From assembly GCA_964516135.1 (NCBI GenBank), contig CAZEWN010000007.1, positions 39,841 to 103,840 of the forward strand: DNA of 64,000 nucleotides, written 5' to 3'. The translations under genes and the position numbers were made by a program. The DNA comes from 34-65-8 sp964516135 (GTDB lineage Bacteria > Pseudomonadota > Alphaproteobacteria > Sphingomonadales > Sphingomonadaceae). The notes beneath the pieces were generated by a model that did not search any database, was not told where the DNA came from, and saw only the letters and a program-made list of their open reading frames with translations. Below are positions 34,665 through 43,434 of the stretch, in pieces. The first letter of the stretch is position 1; every line of letters starts with the position of its first letter.

Positions 34665-35600
34665 ATGAAGATCATGTCGGGTAACTCGAACCTGCCACTC
34701 GCCCGGGCGGTGGCGGCATATCTCGAGCTGCCGCTGACCGACGCCAGCGTGCGCCGTTTCGCCGACGAGGAAGTGTTCGTCGAGATCCACGAGAACGTGC
34801 GCGGCGAGGATGTGTTCGTCATCCAGCCGACCAGTTTCCCGGCCAACGACAACCTGATGGAACTGCTGATCTGCATCGACGCGTTGAAGCGCGCGTCGGC
34901 GACACGGATCACCGCGGTCGTGCCGTACTTCGGCTATGCACGGCAGGATCGCAAACCCGGCCCGCGTACGCCCATTTCCGCGAAGCTCGTCGCCAACCTT
35001 GTTACCCAGGCAGGCGCCGACCGAGTTCTCGCGGTCGACTTGCACGCGGGACAGATCCAGGGGTTCTTCGATATCCCGACCGACAATCTCTACGCGGCGC
35101 CGGTCATGGCGGCCGACATTCAGGCGCGTTACGGCGACCGCGAACTGATGGTGGTTTCGCCTGACGTGGGCGGTGTGGTGCGCGCCCGCGCGCTCGCCAA
35201 GCGGCTCGACAACGCGCCGCTGGCCATCGTCGACAAGCGCCGTGACCGCCCTGGCGAGAGCGAGGTGATGAACATCATCGGCGAAGTCAGGGGCCGCCAT
35301 TGCATCCTGATCGACGACATTGTCGATTCGGGCGGCACGCTGTGCAACGCGGCGGGCGCGTTGCTCGATGCGGGCGCGACGTCGGTTGCCGCCTACATCA
35401 CCCACGGGGTGCTGTCCGGCGGGGCGGTGGCGCGGGTCGACGGCTCGCGACTGACCGAACTCGTGATAACCGACACGATCCGGCCGACGGATGCCGCGCT
35501 CGATTCGGGCAAGATCCGGATTCTCACGGTCGCGCCGCTGATCGGCGAAGCGATTCGGCGCATCGCCGATGAAAGCTCCGTGTCCAGCCTGTTCGACTGA
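34665..35600 (+). CDS. prs: Ribose-phosphate pyrophosphokinase
   Basis: Makes PRPP from ribose-5-phosphate and ATP, feeding nucleotide, His and Trp synthesis. The product is 311 residues. Motifs: SFPANDNLMELLI, YFGYARQDRK (ATP-binding loop), VDLHAGQIQGFFDIP (PRPP synthase signature), and the PRPP-binding loop LIDDIVDSGGTL at about residue 215. GGGGATT precedes ATG 34665. It is separated from glpX by 86 bases and is probably independently transcribed. Confidence 0.96.
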   Translation: MKIMSGNSNLPLARAVAAYLELPLTDASVRRFADEEVFVEIHENVRGEDVFVIQPTSFPANDNLMELLICIDALKRASATRITAVVPYFGYARQDRKPGPRTPISAKLVANLVTQAGADRVLAVDLHAGQIQGFFDIPTDNLYAAPVMAADIQARYGDRELMVVSPDVGGVVRARALAKRLDNAPLAIVDKRRDRPGESEVMNIIGEVRGRHCILIDDIVDSGGTLCNAAGALLDAGATSVAAYITHGVLSGGAVARVDGSRLTELVITDTIRPTDAALDSGKIRILTVAPLIGEAIRRIADESSVSSLFD

Positions 35601-35635
35601 AGTGGGCGCAGTTGCGCTCCATCGGAAAGCCGCCC

Positions 35636-36544
35636 TTACCGGCCGCTTCTCCACGGATAGCGTTCGCCAGGCTGCAGCCGGTCCAGTTCCTCCAGGCGGC
35701 GCGCCTGACGGATTTCCAGCGTATTGGTCATGATTGGCTGCGGGGTCTGCATGAACTGGGCTGGCGTCATTTCGAAAAACGACACGAAGTCGCGCGTCAG
35801 GTGCGACTGGTCGTAATACCGCAGTGCCAACTGGTCTGCCTCGCCAGCATCGGCAACGCCGCGCAAGGTCGCGGCCATATCGAGCGCGCGGGCGCGCCGC
35901 AGGACCTGCTTGGGCGACATGCCGAAATCACGCCGCACAATCCGCTCAAGCCGGCGGCGGGTACAGCCAAGCTCGTCCGCCACATCGGCGATCCGGCGGT
36001 TGGGATTGGCAAAAGCGGCACGGTCGAAGGCGGTGGTGATACAATCGGGCGGCACGTCACGCCATCCGCTGAACACTTGCTCGATATAGATTTCCAGCAT
36101 GTCGATCCATGCGGCTGGATCGTCGCGCCCTTCGAACCGGGAGAGCAAAGCCTGGCCGTCACCGCCGAAATGCTCGATCGGCACGACGCGGTCCATCAAT
36201 GGTTCGATTCCGACCTCGCGCAGCGCATGGCTTGCGCCCGGGCGGAAGCCGACACCAACCGCCGCGAACCTGCCGCGCACCGTGATGGGCATGCGGCGCG
36301 TTTGAGGGCCGAAAAACATGGCCCCGCGGGGGCACGGCACCGCCCCATCGCGGGTGACCGCAATGGCATCGGCCGTGAGGAACACGCGCAAGCTGGCGGT
36401 ATCCGCCAGCAGGCCGCACGCGATGGGCAGGTCGGCGGGGACATCGATCCAGGTCGCATAGAGCCGCGCCACCCACGGCGCCAGGGCCGCGCGCGGCGCA
36501 CGGCTGATCGATATCGGCCGGTTCTTGCTGTGTCGCGCCCCCAA
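35636..36544 (-). CDS. AraC-family transcriptional regulator (first of an adjacent pair)
   Basis: Product of 302 residues starting at TTG 36544 with GGGAG six bases upstream; no in-frame ATG or GTG is available before the conserved region. A C-terminal AraC/XylS helix-turn-helix spans about residues 185-280, with ADVADELGCTRRRLERIVRRDF (first helix-turn-helix) and RYYDQSHLTRDFVSFFEMTPAQF (second, the family signature). The N-terminal sensor domain is not identified. The C-terminal extension EIRQARRLEELDRLQPGERYPWR is shared with the next gene, so the two are duplicates. Confidence 0.85.
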   Translation of the reverse strand: MGARHSKNRPISISRAPRAALAPWVARLYATWIDVPADLPIACGLLADTASLRVFLTADAIAVTRDGAVPCPRGAMFFGPQTRRMPITVRGRFAAVGVGFRPGASHALREVGIEPLMDRVVPIEHFGGDGQALLSRFEGRDDPAAWIDMLEIYIEQVFSGWRDVPPDCITTAFDRAAFANPNRRIADVADELGCTRRRLERIVRRDFGMSPKQVLRRARALDMAATLRGVADAGEADQLALRYYDQSHLTRDFVSFFEMTPAQFMQTPQPIMTNTLEIRQARRLEELDRLQPGERYPWRSGR

Positions 36545-36668
36545 GCCCTGCTCCCGCCCGTTGCGGCCCCCTCGTTTGCCCCGGTGCCTTCGCCCGGGGT
36601 CGCTTAGCTACGGTCCGCTGGTCGGGCCATCATCCGGCCCGCTCCAGCGTTTGCATCCGAATGCGTCG

Positions 36669-37625
36669 TTAACGCGCCCGCCACGGTGCTGTCGAGCCCC
36701 GTTCAAGCCTCTGTAATTCTTCGAGCCTGCGCGCCTGCCGCTGCTCCAGCGTAATTGTCAGGAGGGGGCGCTGCCGCGAACGGAATTTGCGCGGCGTGAC
36801 ACCGAAGAATGCGGCAAATTCGCGAATCAGGTGCGACTGGTCGAAATAGCGGAGCATCATTTCGTCCGCTTCGGCATCGTCCGCGACCCCGCACAGCTGC
36901 GCCGCGAGGTCGAGCGCGCGGGCGCGGCGTAGTACGCGCTTTGGCGTAATGCCGAAATCGCGCCGCACGATCCGTTCCAGCTGGCGCAAGCTCAATCCCT
37001 GGTCTTCTGCAAATGCCGCGAGGGATAGCCCGGGATCGGCGAAAGCGGCAAGTTCGAACGCGGTGGACACGGCATCGGGCAATGGCGGGCGGACGCGCGC
37101 GACATGTCGACGCAGCGCTTCCTCGATCGCGTTGTCCCAGTCATCGCACGGACGGTCGCGATCGAATGCGCCCCGCAGGTCTTCCGCCATGATGCCGAAG
37201 GGATCGTGCCGCTCTATCCGGTCGACGATTTCATCGGCAGGGCGGCCAGTCAGCGCGAAGAAGGCACCGGCGCGCAGCCCCACGCCCGCGGACAACACGT
37301 CGCCCGTGCAAGTCAGCGGCATGAATTTGCTATGCTGCCCGAAGAGCAGGACCTCGTCGCCGTATTCGTGCACGCCCGTGGCCGTGCCCGCGGTCCAGCG
37401 TGCGTCAAACACGACGCGGACATAGGCGAGATCGTTGCACATGCCGCAGGCGATCTGGTTGCCAGGGGGAGTGAGGATCTTGGCCGAAACCAGCCGGGCG
37501 ACCCACGGAGCGAGATCGGGCGAAGGTGCGCGGTTCTGCGAAAGCGGGGCGCCGCCCACGGAAGTGCCGGTCTGCGGTGCCAATCCATGGCGTCCGCCAT
37601 CCGCAGCTGAACCGCCCGCGTCCAT
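36669..37625 (-). CDS. AraC-family transcriptional regulator (second of the pair)
   Basis: Product of 318 residues from ATG 37625, with AAGG five bases upstream. The DNA-binding domain has AAFAEDQGLSLRQLERIVRRDF and RYFDQSHLIREFAAFFGVTP, close to the neighbouring regulator. The tail EQRQARRLEELQRLERGSTAPWR is also shared. The N-terminal part differs and contains LAPWVARLVSAKI plus several cysteines (CGMCND, TCTG). It is upstream of the first regulator on the same strand, 125 bases apart. A 17-base inverted repeat lies before its start. Confidence 0.85.
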   Translation of the reverse strand: MDAGGSAADGGRHGLAPQTGTSVGGAPLSQNRAPSPDLAPWVARLVSAKILTPPGNQIACGMCNDLAYVRVVFDARWTAGTATGVHEYGDEVLLFGQHSKFMPLTCTGDVLSAGVGLRAGAFFALTGRPADEIVDRIERHDPFGIMAEDLRGAFDRDRPCDDWDNAIEEALRRHVARVRPPLPDAVSTAFELAAFADPGLSLAAFAEDQGLSLRQLERIVRRDFGITPKRVLRRARALDLAAQLCGVADDAEADEMMLRYFDQSHLIREFAAFFGVTPRKFRSRQRPLLTITLEQRQARRLEELQRLERGSTAPWRAR

Positions 37626-37654
37626 GCCGGCCTTGGTGCTCCCCGTTATATGTA

Positions 37655-37671
37655 CGTCAGGTAACCTGACG
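37655..37671. promoter_or_regulatory. Inverted repeat CGTCAGGT-A-ACCTGACG between araC-type gene and hisN
   Basis: 8-bp perfect arms around one central base, 30 bases upstream of the minus-strand regulator start and 69 bases upstream of hisN. The size and symmetry fit a dimer operator. AraC proteins usually prefer direct repeats, so the binding protein may be another regulator. Confidence 0.5.
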
Positions 37672-37739
37672 ATTGTCCATCAAGTCAAGTGATTCGCGGC
37701 CCGGGTTGACCTGGCCGTAATGCTTGCCCAGGGCACGGC

Positions 37740-38516
37740 ATGCCCAACGACGCCGATATCTCCCTCGCCAACCGCCTCGCCGATGCTGCCGGCCAAGCGA
37801 TTCGACCATTGTTCCGAGGGACATGGAGTGAGGAACGAAAGGCCGACCGCAGCTTCGTGACTGAGGCCGACCGGGCCGCGGAGGCGGCGATGCGAGCACT
37901 GCTGGAGGCGGAACGCCCCGGTGACGGCATCGTGGGCGAGGAATACGGCACGGTGCGCGAAGGGGCGGCAAGGCAATGGGTGCTCGACCCGATCGACGGC
38001 ACCACCAGCTTCATCGCCGGGCGCCCGATTTTCGGCACATTGATCGCGCTGGTCCAGGACGGCTGGCCGGTGATGGGCGTGATCGACCAGCCAGTGGCGG
38101 GCGAACGCTGGGTTGGCACTGTCGGTGGCGGCACGACCTTCAACGGCAAGCGGGCCAGGACTCGCGCCTGCCGCGAACTCTCCGACGCCGTGCTGGCGAC
38201 CACCTCGCCGCACCTCTTCACCGGAACCGAGGTCGACCACTTCATGGCGCTGGCCAAATCGGTGGCGGAGCGCAAGATTGTCTACGGCGGCGATTGTTAC
38301 AATTACGGCCTCGTTGCTTCTGGCCACGTTGACATCGTCTGCGAGGCGGGCCTCAAGCTCCACGATTTCGCCGCGCTGGTGCCGGTGGTCGAGGGCGCGG
38401 GCGGGACGATGTGCGACTGGAACGGGGAACCGCTCCACGCCGCGAGCACGGGCGAAGTGCTCGCCATCGGCGACGCCGCCCGCCTCGAGGACGTGCTCGA
38501 GGCCATGCACGGATGA
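37740..38516 (+). CDS. hisN: Histidinol-phosphatase, inositol-monophosphatase type
   Basis: Mg-dependent phosphatase that removes phosphate from histidinol phosphate, the step done by HisN in bacteria lacking the HisB phosphatase domain. The product is 258 residues. Metal-site motifs: TEADRAAE, GEEYG, DPIDGTTSFI (the family signature) and LKLHDFAALVPVVEGAGG. The GGDCYNYGLVASG segment is typical of the HisN subgroup as opposed to SuhB. It is divergent from the AraC-type regulator. Confidence 0.88.
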   Translation: MPNDADISLANRLADAAGQAIRPLFRGTWSEERKADRSFVTEADRAAEAAMRALLEAERPGDGIVGEEYGTVREGAARQWVLDPIDGTTSFIAGRPIFGTLIALVQDGWPVMGVIDQPVAGERWVGTVGGGTTFNGKRARTRACRELSDAVLATTSPHLFTGTEVDHFMALAKSVAERKIVYGGDCYNYGLVASGHVDIVCEAGLKLHDFAALVPVVEGAGGTMCDWNGEPLHAASTGEVLAIGDAARLEDVLEAMHG

Positions 38517-38584
38517 AACCCGCCGCTTAGGAAAATCCTAAACGCTCGGGGTTACATGCGACCGGTCGACAAACCGGGAATGAC

Positions 38585-40579
38585 ATGGCCACCCTCGCCG
38601 CACCTGCAACCGGCCCCGACCGGAACGAGCGTCCGCGCGGCTCGCTGGCGCGCCTTGCCCCGTTCGTGCCGCTTGCCGTGGTCGCACTGGTCTCATTCGT
38701 CGAGCTGGCGCTCGCAGACCGCAAATACGGGGTGTTCACGGGCGGCTTCGGCCAGTCGCGGGCGGTCGATGCGCCGGGCGAGATCGCGCTGTTCCTCGCT
38801 GGATATGTGGCAGCGCAGGCGCTCGTTGCACTTGCGGGGTGGGCACTGTCCTGCCGCCTGGCGCGCGGTCGGCCCGGCTGGGTGGCGCTGTTCGTTTTCG
38901 CATTGATCAACGGCGCGCTGTTCTGCGCGCTGCTGGCCGCGCAATACCGGCTCCATTCCTATTTTAGCGACGCGGTCGGCTTCGCGCTGCTCAGGCAACT
39001 CGGCGGCGGCAGTATGGTCGACGCGATCAAATTTGGGCTCAGCGAAATTGGTGTCTCGTTAATCGCGCTTGCCGGGGCGGGGCTGGTGGCATGGCTGGTC
39101 TGGCGTATGCTGCGCCGGGCGCTGCCCGCCGATTTGGCGCCCGCGCGCGGACCGTGCCGCCGCCACTGGCTGCTCGCGGTGCCGCTGCTTCTGGTGATCG
39201 CGCTGGCGGTGCCGCGCACTGGCAGCGATGCCGCTTTTGGGCTCAATCGCACGATTGCCTGGCAGGCCCTGGGCGGTGTGCTCGACCGGCTGACCGATTT
39301 CGATCGCGATGGTTACGGCCTGTTCGGCGTGCAATACGACGCGGCCCCGTTTGATTCAGCGCGCCACCCGCTCGCGCTCGACATTCCGGGCAACGGCATC
39401 GACGAGGATGGCTATGGCGGCGATCTGCAGCTTGTGCCGTTGCCCGCGCCGCTGCCCGCGCAGGTGTTCACCGGCGCGCGTCCGCACGTGATCGTGGTGG
39501 TGTTCGAATCGACCCGCGGCGATGTGCTTGGTAAACGCGTGAACGGCCGCCCGGTCGCTCCCAATCTCGAAGCGCTGGCAGCGGCGGGATCGTTCGCCAG
39601 CCCTGTCTATAGCCATGTCGGCTTTACCACCGAATCGCTGAAGTCGATCTTTTCCGGGCAGCTCGCCCCGCGCGCCAACGACCCGTCGCTCTTCACCGAT
39701 CTGAAGGCGAGTGGTTACCGGATCGGCGTCTTTTCGGGCCAGCCGGAGGATTTCGGCGGGATTTCCGAAACCGTCGCCATGCGCGCCTCGGCCGACATCC
39801 ATGTGGACGCGGAGACGCTGCGCGAGAAGCGCGCATTCGATTTCGCGGCCAAGGGCTCGCTGATCGTCGACGAGCGCCACGTCATGGCGGAATTCGACCG
39901 AACGCTGGGCCGCGAGGAATGGGGCGCGCCGCATTTCGTCTATTTCAATTTCCAGTCGGCGCACTTTCCCTATCATCATGATGGCATTGCCGCGCGGCTG
40001 ACCCCTCGCCCGATTGCGCGCGGCGCGATCGGCGCTGACCGCGCGGCGGAAGTCCAGGTAACGTACTGGAACGCGGTCGCCAATGCCGATGCCTGGCTGG
40101 GCGCGGTGGTGGCGCGGCTGAGGTCGCGCGGCGTCTGGGACGATACGCTACTCATCGTCACGGGCGATCATGGCGAGGATCTGTTCGAGGACGGCTTCCT
40201 GGGCCACGGCCACGTAATCAACGCGCGCCAGAACGGTACGCTGCTGGTGGCCAATCGCCCCGGCGTGCTGCCCCAGGGGCCGCTGGCACTGTCGGACTTG
40301 CGCGCGGTGATCGCGGCGGCGATCCGCGGCGAGGCGCCGCCGCGTGCATCCGTCGCGCCGTTCATGCACATCGGCCCGCTCGACACGCCAACCGCGATCG
40401 GGCTGGCCGGACCGGGCGGGGAATTGACCAGTCTGCGCCTCGACACCGGCGAGGCGTGCCTGGTCGAACGGCGGCACTGCCTGCCCTATCCGGCGCTTAC
40501 GGGCGCGGCGAAGGCGCGGGTAGATGCCGCGGTCGCGCGATGGGGCTCGGAACGCTGGCGCGAACGCGGCCGGCGTTGA
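38585..40579 (+). CDS. Membrane-bound sulfatase/LTA-synthase-like protein
   Basis: Product of 664 residues. The N-terminal 220 residues hold about five membrane helices; the rest is a periplasmic alkaline-phosphatase-superfamily domain. The catalytic threonine lies in VVVFESTRGDVLG near residue 310, with the metal-binding ITGDHGEDLFEDGFLGHGH near residue 525. This is the layout of lipoteichoic-acid synthases, OpgB and lipid A phosphoethanolamine transferases. In a Gram-negative it is likely to transfer a phosphoglycerol or phosphoethanolamine group, or to cleave a sulfate ester; the sequence does not decide. GGGAATGAC precedes ATG 38585. Confidence 0.8.
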   Translation: MATLAAPATGPDRNERPRGSLARLAPFVPLAVVALVSFVELALADRKYGVFTGGFGQSRAVDAPGEIALFLAGYVAAQALVALAGWALSCRLARGRPGWVALFVFALINGALFCALLAAQYRLHSYFSDAVGFALLRQLGGGSMVDAIKFGLSEIGVSLIALAGAGLVAWLVWRMLRRALPADLAPARGPCRRHWLLAVPLLLVIALAVPRTGSDAAFGLNRTIAWQALGGVLDRLTDFDRDGYGLFGVQYDAAPFDSARHPLALDIPGNGIDEDGYGGDLQLVPLPAPLPAQVFTGARPHVIVVVFESTRGDVLGKRVNGRPVAPNLEALAAAGSFASPVYSHVGFTTESLKSIFSGQLAPRANDPSLFTDLKASGYRIGVFSGQPEDFGGISETVAMRASADIHVDAETLREKRAFDFAAKGSLIVDERHVMAEFDRTLGREEWGAPHFVYFNFQSAHFPYHHDGIAARLTPRPIARGAIGADRAAEVQVTYWNAVANADAWLGAVVARLRSRGVWDDTLLIVTGDHGEDLFEDGFLGHGHVINARQNGTLLVANRPGVLPQGPLALSDLRAVIAAAIRGEAPPRASVAPFMHIGPLDTPTAIGLAGPGGELTSLRLDTGEACLVERRHCLPYPALTGAAKARVDAAVARWGSERWRERGRR

Positions 40580-40706
40580 CGGCACCATGCTTGCATTTGG
40601 CGGGCAATTCGTTATGGGCGCCCGCTTCACCGACACGCATTGCTGTGCCGGCCTGGCTGAAAGGGCTGCCAGGGCTGGCTCGACGTGTCTCTGACAGGAG
40701 ATGAAA

Positions 40707-40910
40707 ATGCCCAAGATGAAGACCAAGAGCGGGGTCAAGAAGCGTTTCAAGATCACCGCCACCGGCAAGGTCAAGCACGGGGTCGCTGGCAAGCGTCACC
40801 GCCTGATCAGCCACAATGCGAAGTACATCCGGACCAACCGCGGCACCACCGTCCTGTCGGAAGCCGACAGCCGCACGGTGAAGAAGTGGGCCCCCTACGG
40901 GCTCGACTGA
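40707..40910 (+). CDS. rpmI: 50S ribosomal protein L35
   Basis: 67-residue basic protein of the large subunit. MPKMKTKSGVKKRFKITATG is the standard L35 start. ATG 40707 is right because AGGAG at 40696-40700 is 6 bases upstream; ATG 40701 is too close to it. It is co-transcribed with rplT, 26 bases downstream. The usual infC is not directly upstream here. Confidence 0.97.
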   Translation: MPKMKTKSGVKKRFKITATGKVKHGVAGKRHRLISHNAKYIRTNRGTTVLSEADSRTVKKWAPYGLD

Positions 40911-40936
40911 GCGCGATTCAGAAGGAGTAACGGACA

Positions 40937-41296
40937 ATGCCTCGCATCAAACGCGGCGTCACCACGCGCCAGAAGCACAAGCGGCTGCTTGAACAGGCCA
41001 AGGGCTATCGCGGTCGCCGCAAGAACACCATCCGCATCGCCCGCCAGGCGGTCGAGAAGGCCGGCCAGTACGCCTATCGCGATCGCAAGATCAAGAAGCG
41101 CAACTTCCGCGCCCTGTGGATCCAGCGTATCAATGCCGCGGTTCGTGCCGAAGGCCTGACCTATTCGCAGTTCATGCATGGCACCAAGCTGGCCGGCATC
41201 GAGCTCGATCGTAAGGTCATGGCCGACCTGGCAATGAACGAGAGCGCGGCCTTTGCCGCGATCATCGCACAGGCGAAGAAGGCGCTGCCGGCCTGA
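40937..41296 (+). CDS. rplT: 50S ribosomal protein L20
   Basis: 119-residue rRNA-binding protein needed early in 50S assembly; in many bacteria it also represses its own operon. MPRIKRGVTTRQKHKRLL is the classic N-terminus and IQRINAAVRAEGLTYSQF marks the C-terminal fold. AAGGAG lies 9 bases before ATG 40937. The operon ends at the hairpin at 41324-41345. Confidence 0.98.
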   Translation: MPRIKRGVTTRQKHKRLLEQAKGYRGRRKNTIRIARQAVEKAGQYAYRDRKIKKRNFRALWIQRINAAVRAEGLTYSQFMHGTKLAGIELDRKVMADLAMNESAAFAAIIAQAKKALPA

Positions 41297-41323
41297 ACCC
41301 GCGCAGCCACCAGACAATCTCCG

Positions 41324-41345
41324 GGGCGGCCAGCGATGGCCGCCC
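41324..41345 (+). terminator. Intrinsic terminator of rpmI-rplT
   Basis: Stem GGGCGGCCA / TGGCCGCCC (9 bp, perfect), loop GCGA, followed by TTTTCTTTTG. Located 27 bases after the rplT stop. Confidence 0.9.
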
Positions 41346-41417
41346 TTTTCTTTTGTCCCCGATCGGTTAGGGGCTGCGCCGGGTCGCAAGAATTCGACAC
41401 TGCTTTCGGGGGGCGCC

Positions 41418-42290
41418 ATGGGTCGCCAGTGCGAGATTGCGGTGCGGTTTCACGAACCGCCCGACGACCTCAAACGGTTTTTCACCTCATTCTATCGGGC
41501 CGACTTCGTCTGTCCCGATGGCCCGGTGCATGATGCCCTGCAGCCTGAATGGGGCGGACTGCGCTTTTTCGATCGCGCAGGGATAGTGACCAGCATCGGC
41601 GGCGACGAACCGGTGTCTGGCACCGATTTCGCCGCAATGGGGCCCAGCAGCCTGCCAGTGGAATTCACACTGCCGACAGTCGCGATGTGGGGGCTGGGGC
41701 TGTTGCCGCTGGGTTGGGCCACATTCATGTCGGCGCCCGCGAGCACGATGGCCAATCGCGTTTTCGACGGGCGCAACGAGCCTGCCTTCCAGCGCTTCGT
41801 GCCTCTCGCCGATGCGCTTTCCTGCGCGCCCTGCGACGAGGCAGCCGACCTTGCCCGCATCGTTCGCTTCTTCCGGCGGGAAACCCCGCGCAAGGCGCCC
41901 GAAGATCCGCGCGTTCAGGCGATTCACGCAGTGCTGGTCGATCCGCAGCTTTCGGGCGTGGCGGAAATGGTCGCGCGTACCGGCCTCAACCAGCGCACGC
42001 TGGAGCGTATCTGCCGCCGCGTGTTCGGCTTCCCGCCAAAGAAGCTGCTGCGCCGCCAACGCTTCATGCGTAGCCTGGCCCAATTCATGCTTGACCCCGC
42101 GCTCGGCTGGGTCGGCGCGATCGACACCTTGTATGTCGACCAGAGCCATTTCGTGCGTGATTGCCACGAATTCCTCGGCATGACCCCGAGCGAATATGCG
42201 GTGCAGGATCATCCGGTAATCGCCGCCTTCATGCGAGAGAGGATGCGGGTTCACGGATCGGCCGCGCAGACGCTCGACCTGCCAGGCTAA
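41418..42290 (+). CDS. AraC-family transcriptional regulator (third, unpaired)
   Basis: Product of 290 residues from ATG 41418 (MGRQCEIAVRF); the open frame further upstream crosses the rplT terminator and is not coding. The C-terminal helix-turn-helix region has VAEMVARTGLNQRTLERICRR and LYVDQSHFVRDCHEFLGMTPSEY. The N-terminal half has the features of an AraC sensor domain with no recognised ligand. It lacks the QARRLEEL tail of the pair at 35.6-37.6 kb, so it is a more distant relative. The target genes are unknown. Confidence 0.85.
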   Translation: MGRQCEIAVRFHEPPDDLKRFFTSFYRADFVCPDGPVHDALQPEWGGLRFFDRAGIVTSIGGDEPVSGTDFAAMGPSSLPVEFTLPTVAMWGLGLLPLGWATFMSAPASTMANRVFDGRNEPAFQRFVPLADALSCAPCDEAADLARIVRFFRRETPRKAPEDPRVQAIHAVLVDPQLSGVAEMVARTGLNQRTLERICRRVFGFPPKKLLRRQRFMRSLAQFMLDPALGWVGAIDTLYVDQSHFVRDCHEFLGMTPSEYAVQDHPVIAAFMRERMRVHGSAAQTLDLPG

Positions 42291-42333
42291 GCCCCTTTGC
42301 CTTGCAGCGCATTTGCCGCTAGCGGGCCACGCG

Positions 42334-43434
42334 ATGACCGAACTGGAAACCCGCAAGGATCAGGCGCTCGCCGCGATCGCCGCCGCCGCCACGCCCGACG
42401 CGGTCGAGGCGCTGCGCGTCGAGGCGCTGGGCAAGCAGGGCTGGATCAGCCTGGCGCTGAAAACGCTCGGGGCGATGTCGCCCGACGAGCGCACGGCGCA
42501 GGCTCCCGCGATCCAGGCGGCGCGCGCCGCCGTGGCCGATGCAATCGCGGCCAGGAAGGAAGACCTGGACAGCGCCGAGCTGGATCGGCGCCTCGCAAGC
42601 GAACGGCTGGACCTGACGTTGCCCGCGCCCGAAGCGCCGCGCGGTTCGGTCCACCCGGTCAGCCAGGTGATGGACGAGTTGGCGGAAATCTTCGCCGACC
42701 TCGGCTTCTCGGTCGCGACCGGACCCGAGATCGAGGACGACTGGCACAACTTCACCGCGCTCAACATGGCGGAAACGCACCCGGCGCGCGCGATGCACGA
42801 TACGTTCTACTTCCCGGACTTGGATGCCGAAGGTCGCAAGATGCTGCTGAGGACGCATACGTCGCCGGTGCAGATTCGCAGCATGGTCGAACAGGGCGCG
42901 CCTCTGCGGATCATTGCGCCCGGCCGCGTCTATCGCAGTGACAGCGACGCGACGCACACGCCGATGTTCCACCAGGTCGAAGGGCTGGTGATTGATCGTG
43001 GCATTCACCTGGGCCATCTCAAGTGGACGCTGGAAACCTTTCTCAAGGCGTTCTTCGAGCGCGACGACATCGTGCTGCGGCTGCGCCCGAGCTACTTCCC
43101 CTTCACCGAGCCTTCGGTCGAGGTCGACGTGGGCTGGCAGAATGTGGGCGGGCGCCGCGTCCTTGGCGGCGACGGCGATGCACCGGGGCACGGGTGGATG
43201 GAACTGCTCGGCAGTGGCATGGTCAACGCCCGCGTGCTCGAGTTCGCCGGGCTGGACCCCGCCGAATGGCAGGGCTTCGCCTTCGGCGTGGGCGTCGATC
43301 GCCTTGCCATGCTCAAGTACGGGATGGATGACCTGCGCGCGTTCTTCGACGGCGATGGGCGCTGGCTGGCGCATTACGGCTTCTCGCACCTCGACCAGCC
43401 GACGCTTTCGGCTGGGGTAGGAGCGCGCGCATGA
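42334..43434 (+). CDS. pheS: Phenylalanine-tRNA ligase alpha subunit
   Basis: Catalytic subunit of the (alpha-beta)2 PheRS. The product is 366 residues: an N-terminal coiled-coil region that binds tRNA, then a class II catalytic core with HPVSQVMDELAEIFADLGF, motif 2 GRVYRSDSDATHTPMFHQVEG and motif 3 FGVGVDRLAMLKYG. ATG 42334 (MTELETRKD) fits the family N-terminus. No T-box or leader peptide is evident upstream. Its TGA overlaps the pheT ATG. Confidence 0.96.
   Translation: MTELETRKDQALAAIAAAATPDAVEALRVEALGKQGWISLALKTLGAMSPDERTAQAPAIQAARAAVADAIAARKEDLDSAELDRRLASERLDLTLPAPEAPRGSVHPVSQVMDELAEIFADLGFSVATGPEIEDDWHNFTALNMAETHPARAMHDTFYFPDLDAEGRKMLLRTHTSPVQIRSMVEQGAPLRIIAPGRVYRSDSDATHTPMFHQVEGLVIDRGIHLGHLKWTLETFLKAFFERDDIVLRLRPSYFPFTEPSVEVDVGWQNVGGRRVLGGDGDAPGHGWMELLGSGMVNARVLEFAGLDPAEWQGFAFGVGVDRLAMLKYGMDDLRAFFDGDGRWLAHYGFSHLDQPTLSAGVGARA

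Noticed and set aside
38527..38541. TTAGGA-AAA-TCCTAA hairpin after hisN as a terminator
   Set aside because: The stem is only 6 bp with a 3-base loop and no T-run follows, so termination is not supported.
42291..42333. T-box or attenuator leader for pheST
   Set aside because: The 43-base gap is too short and has neither a leader peptide with Phe codons nor a T-box.
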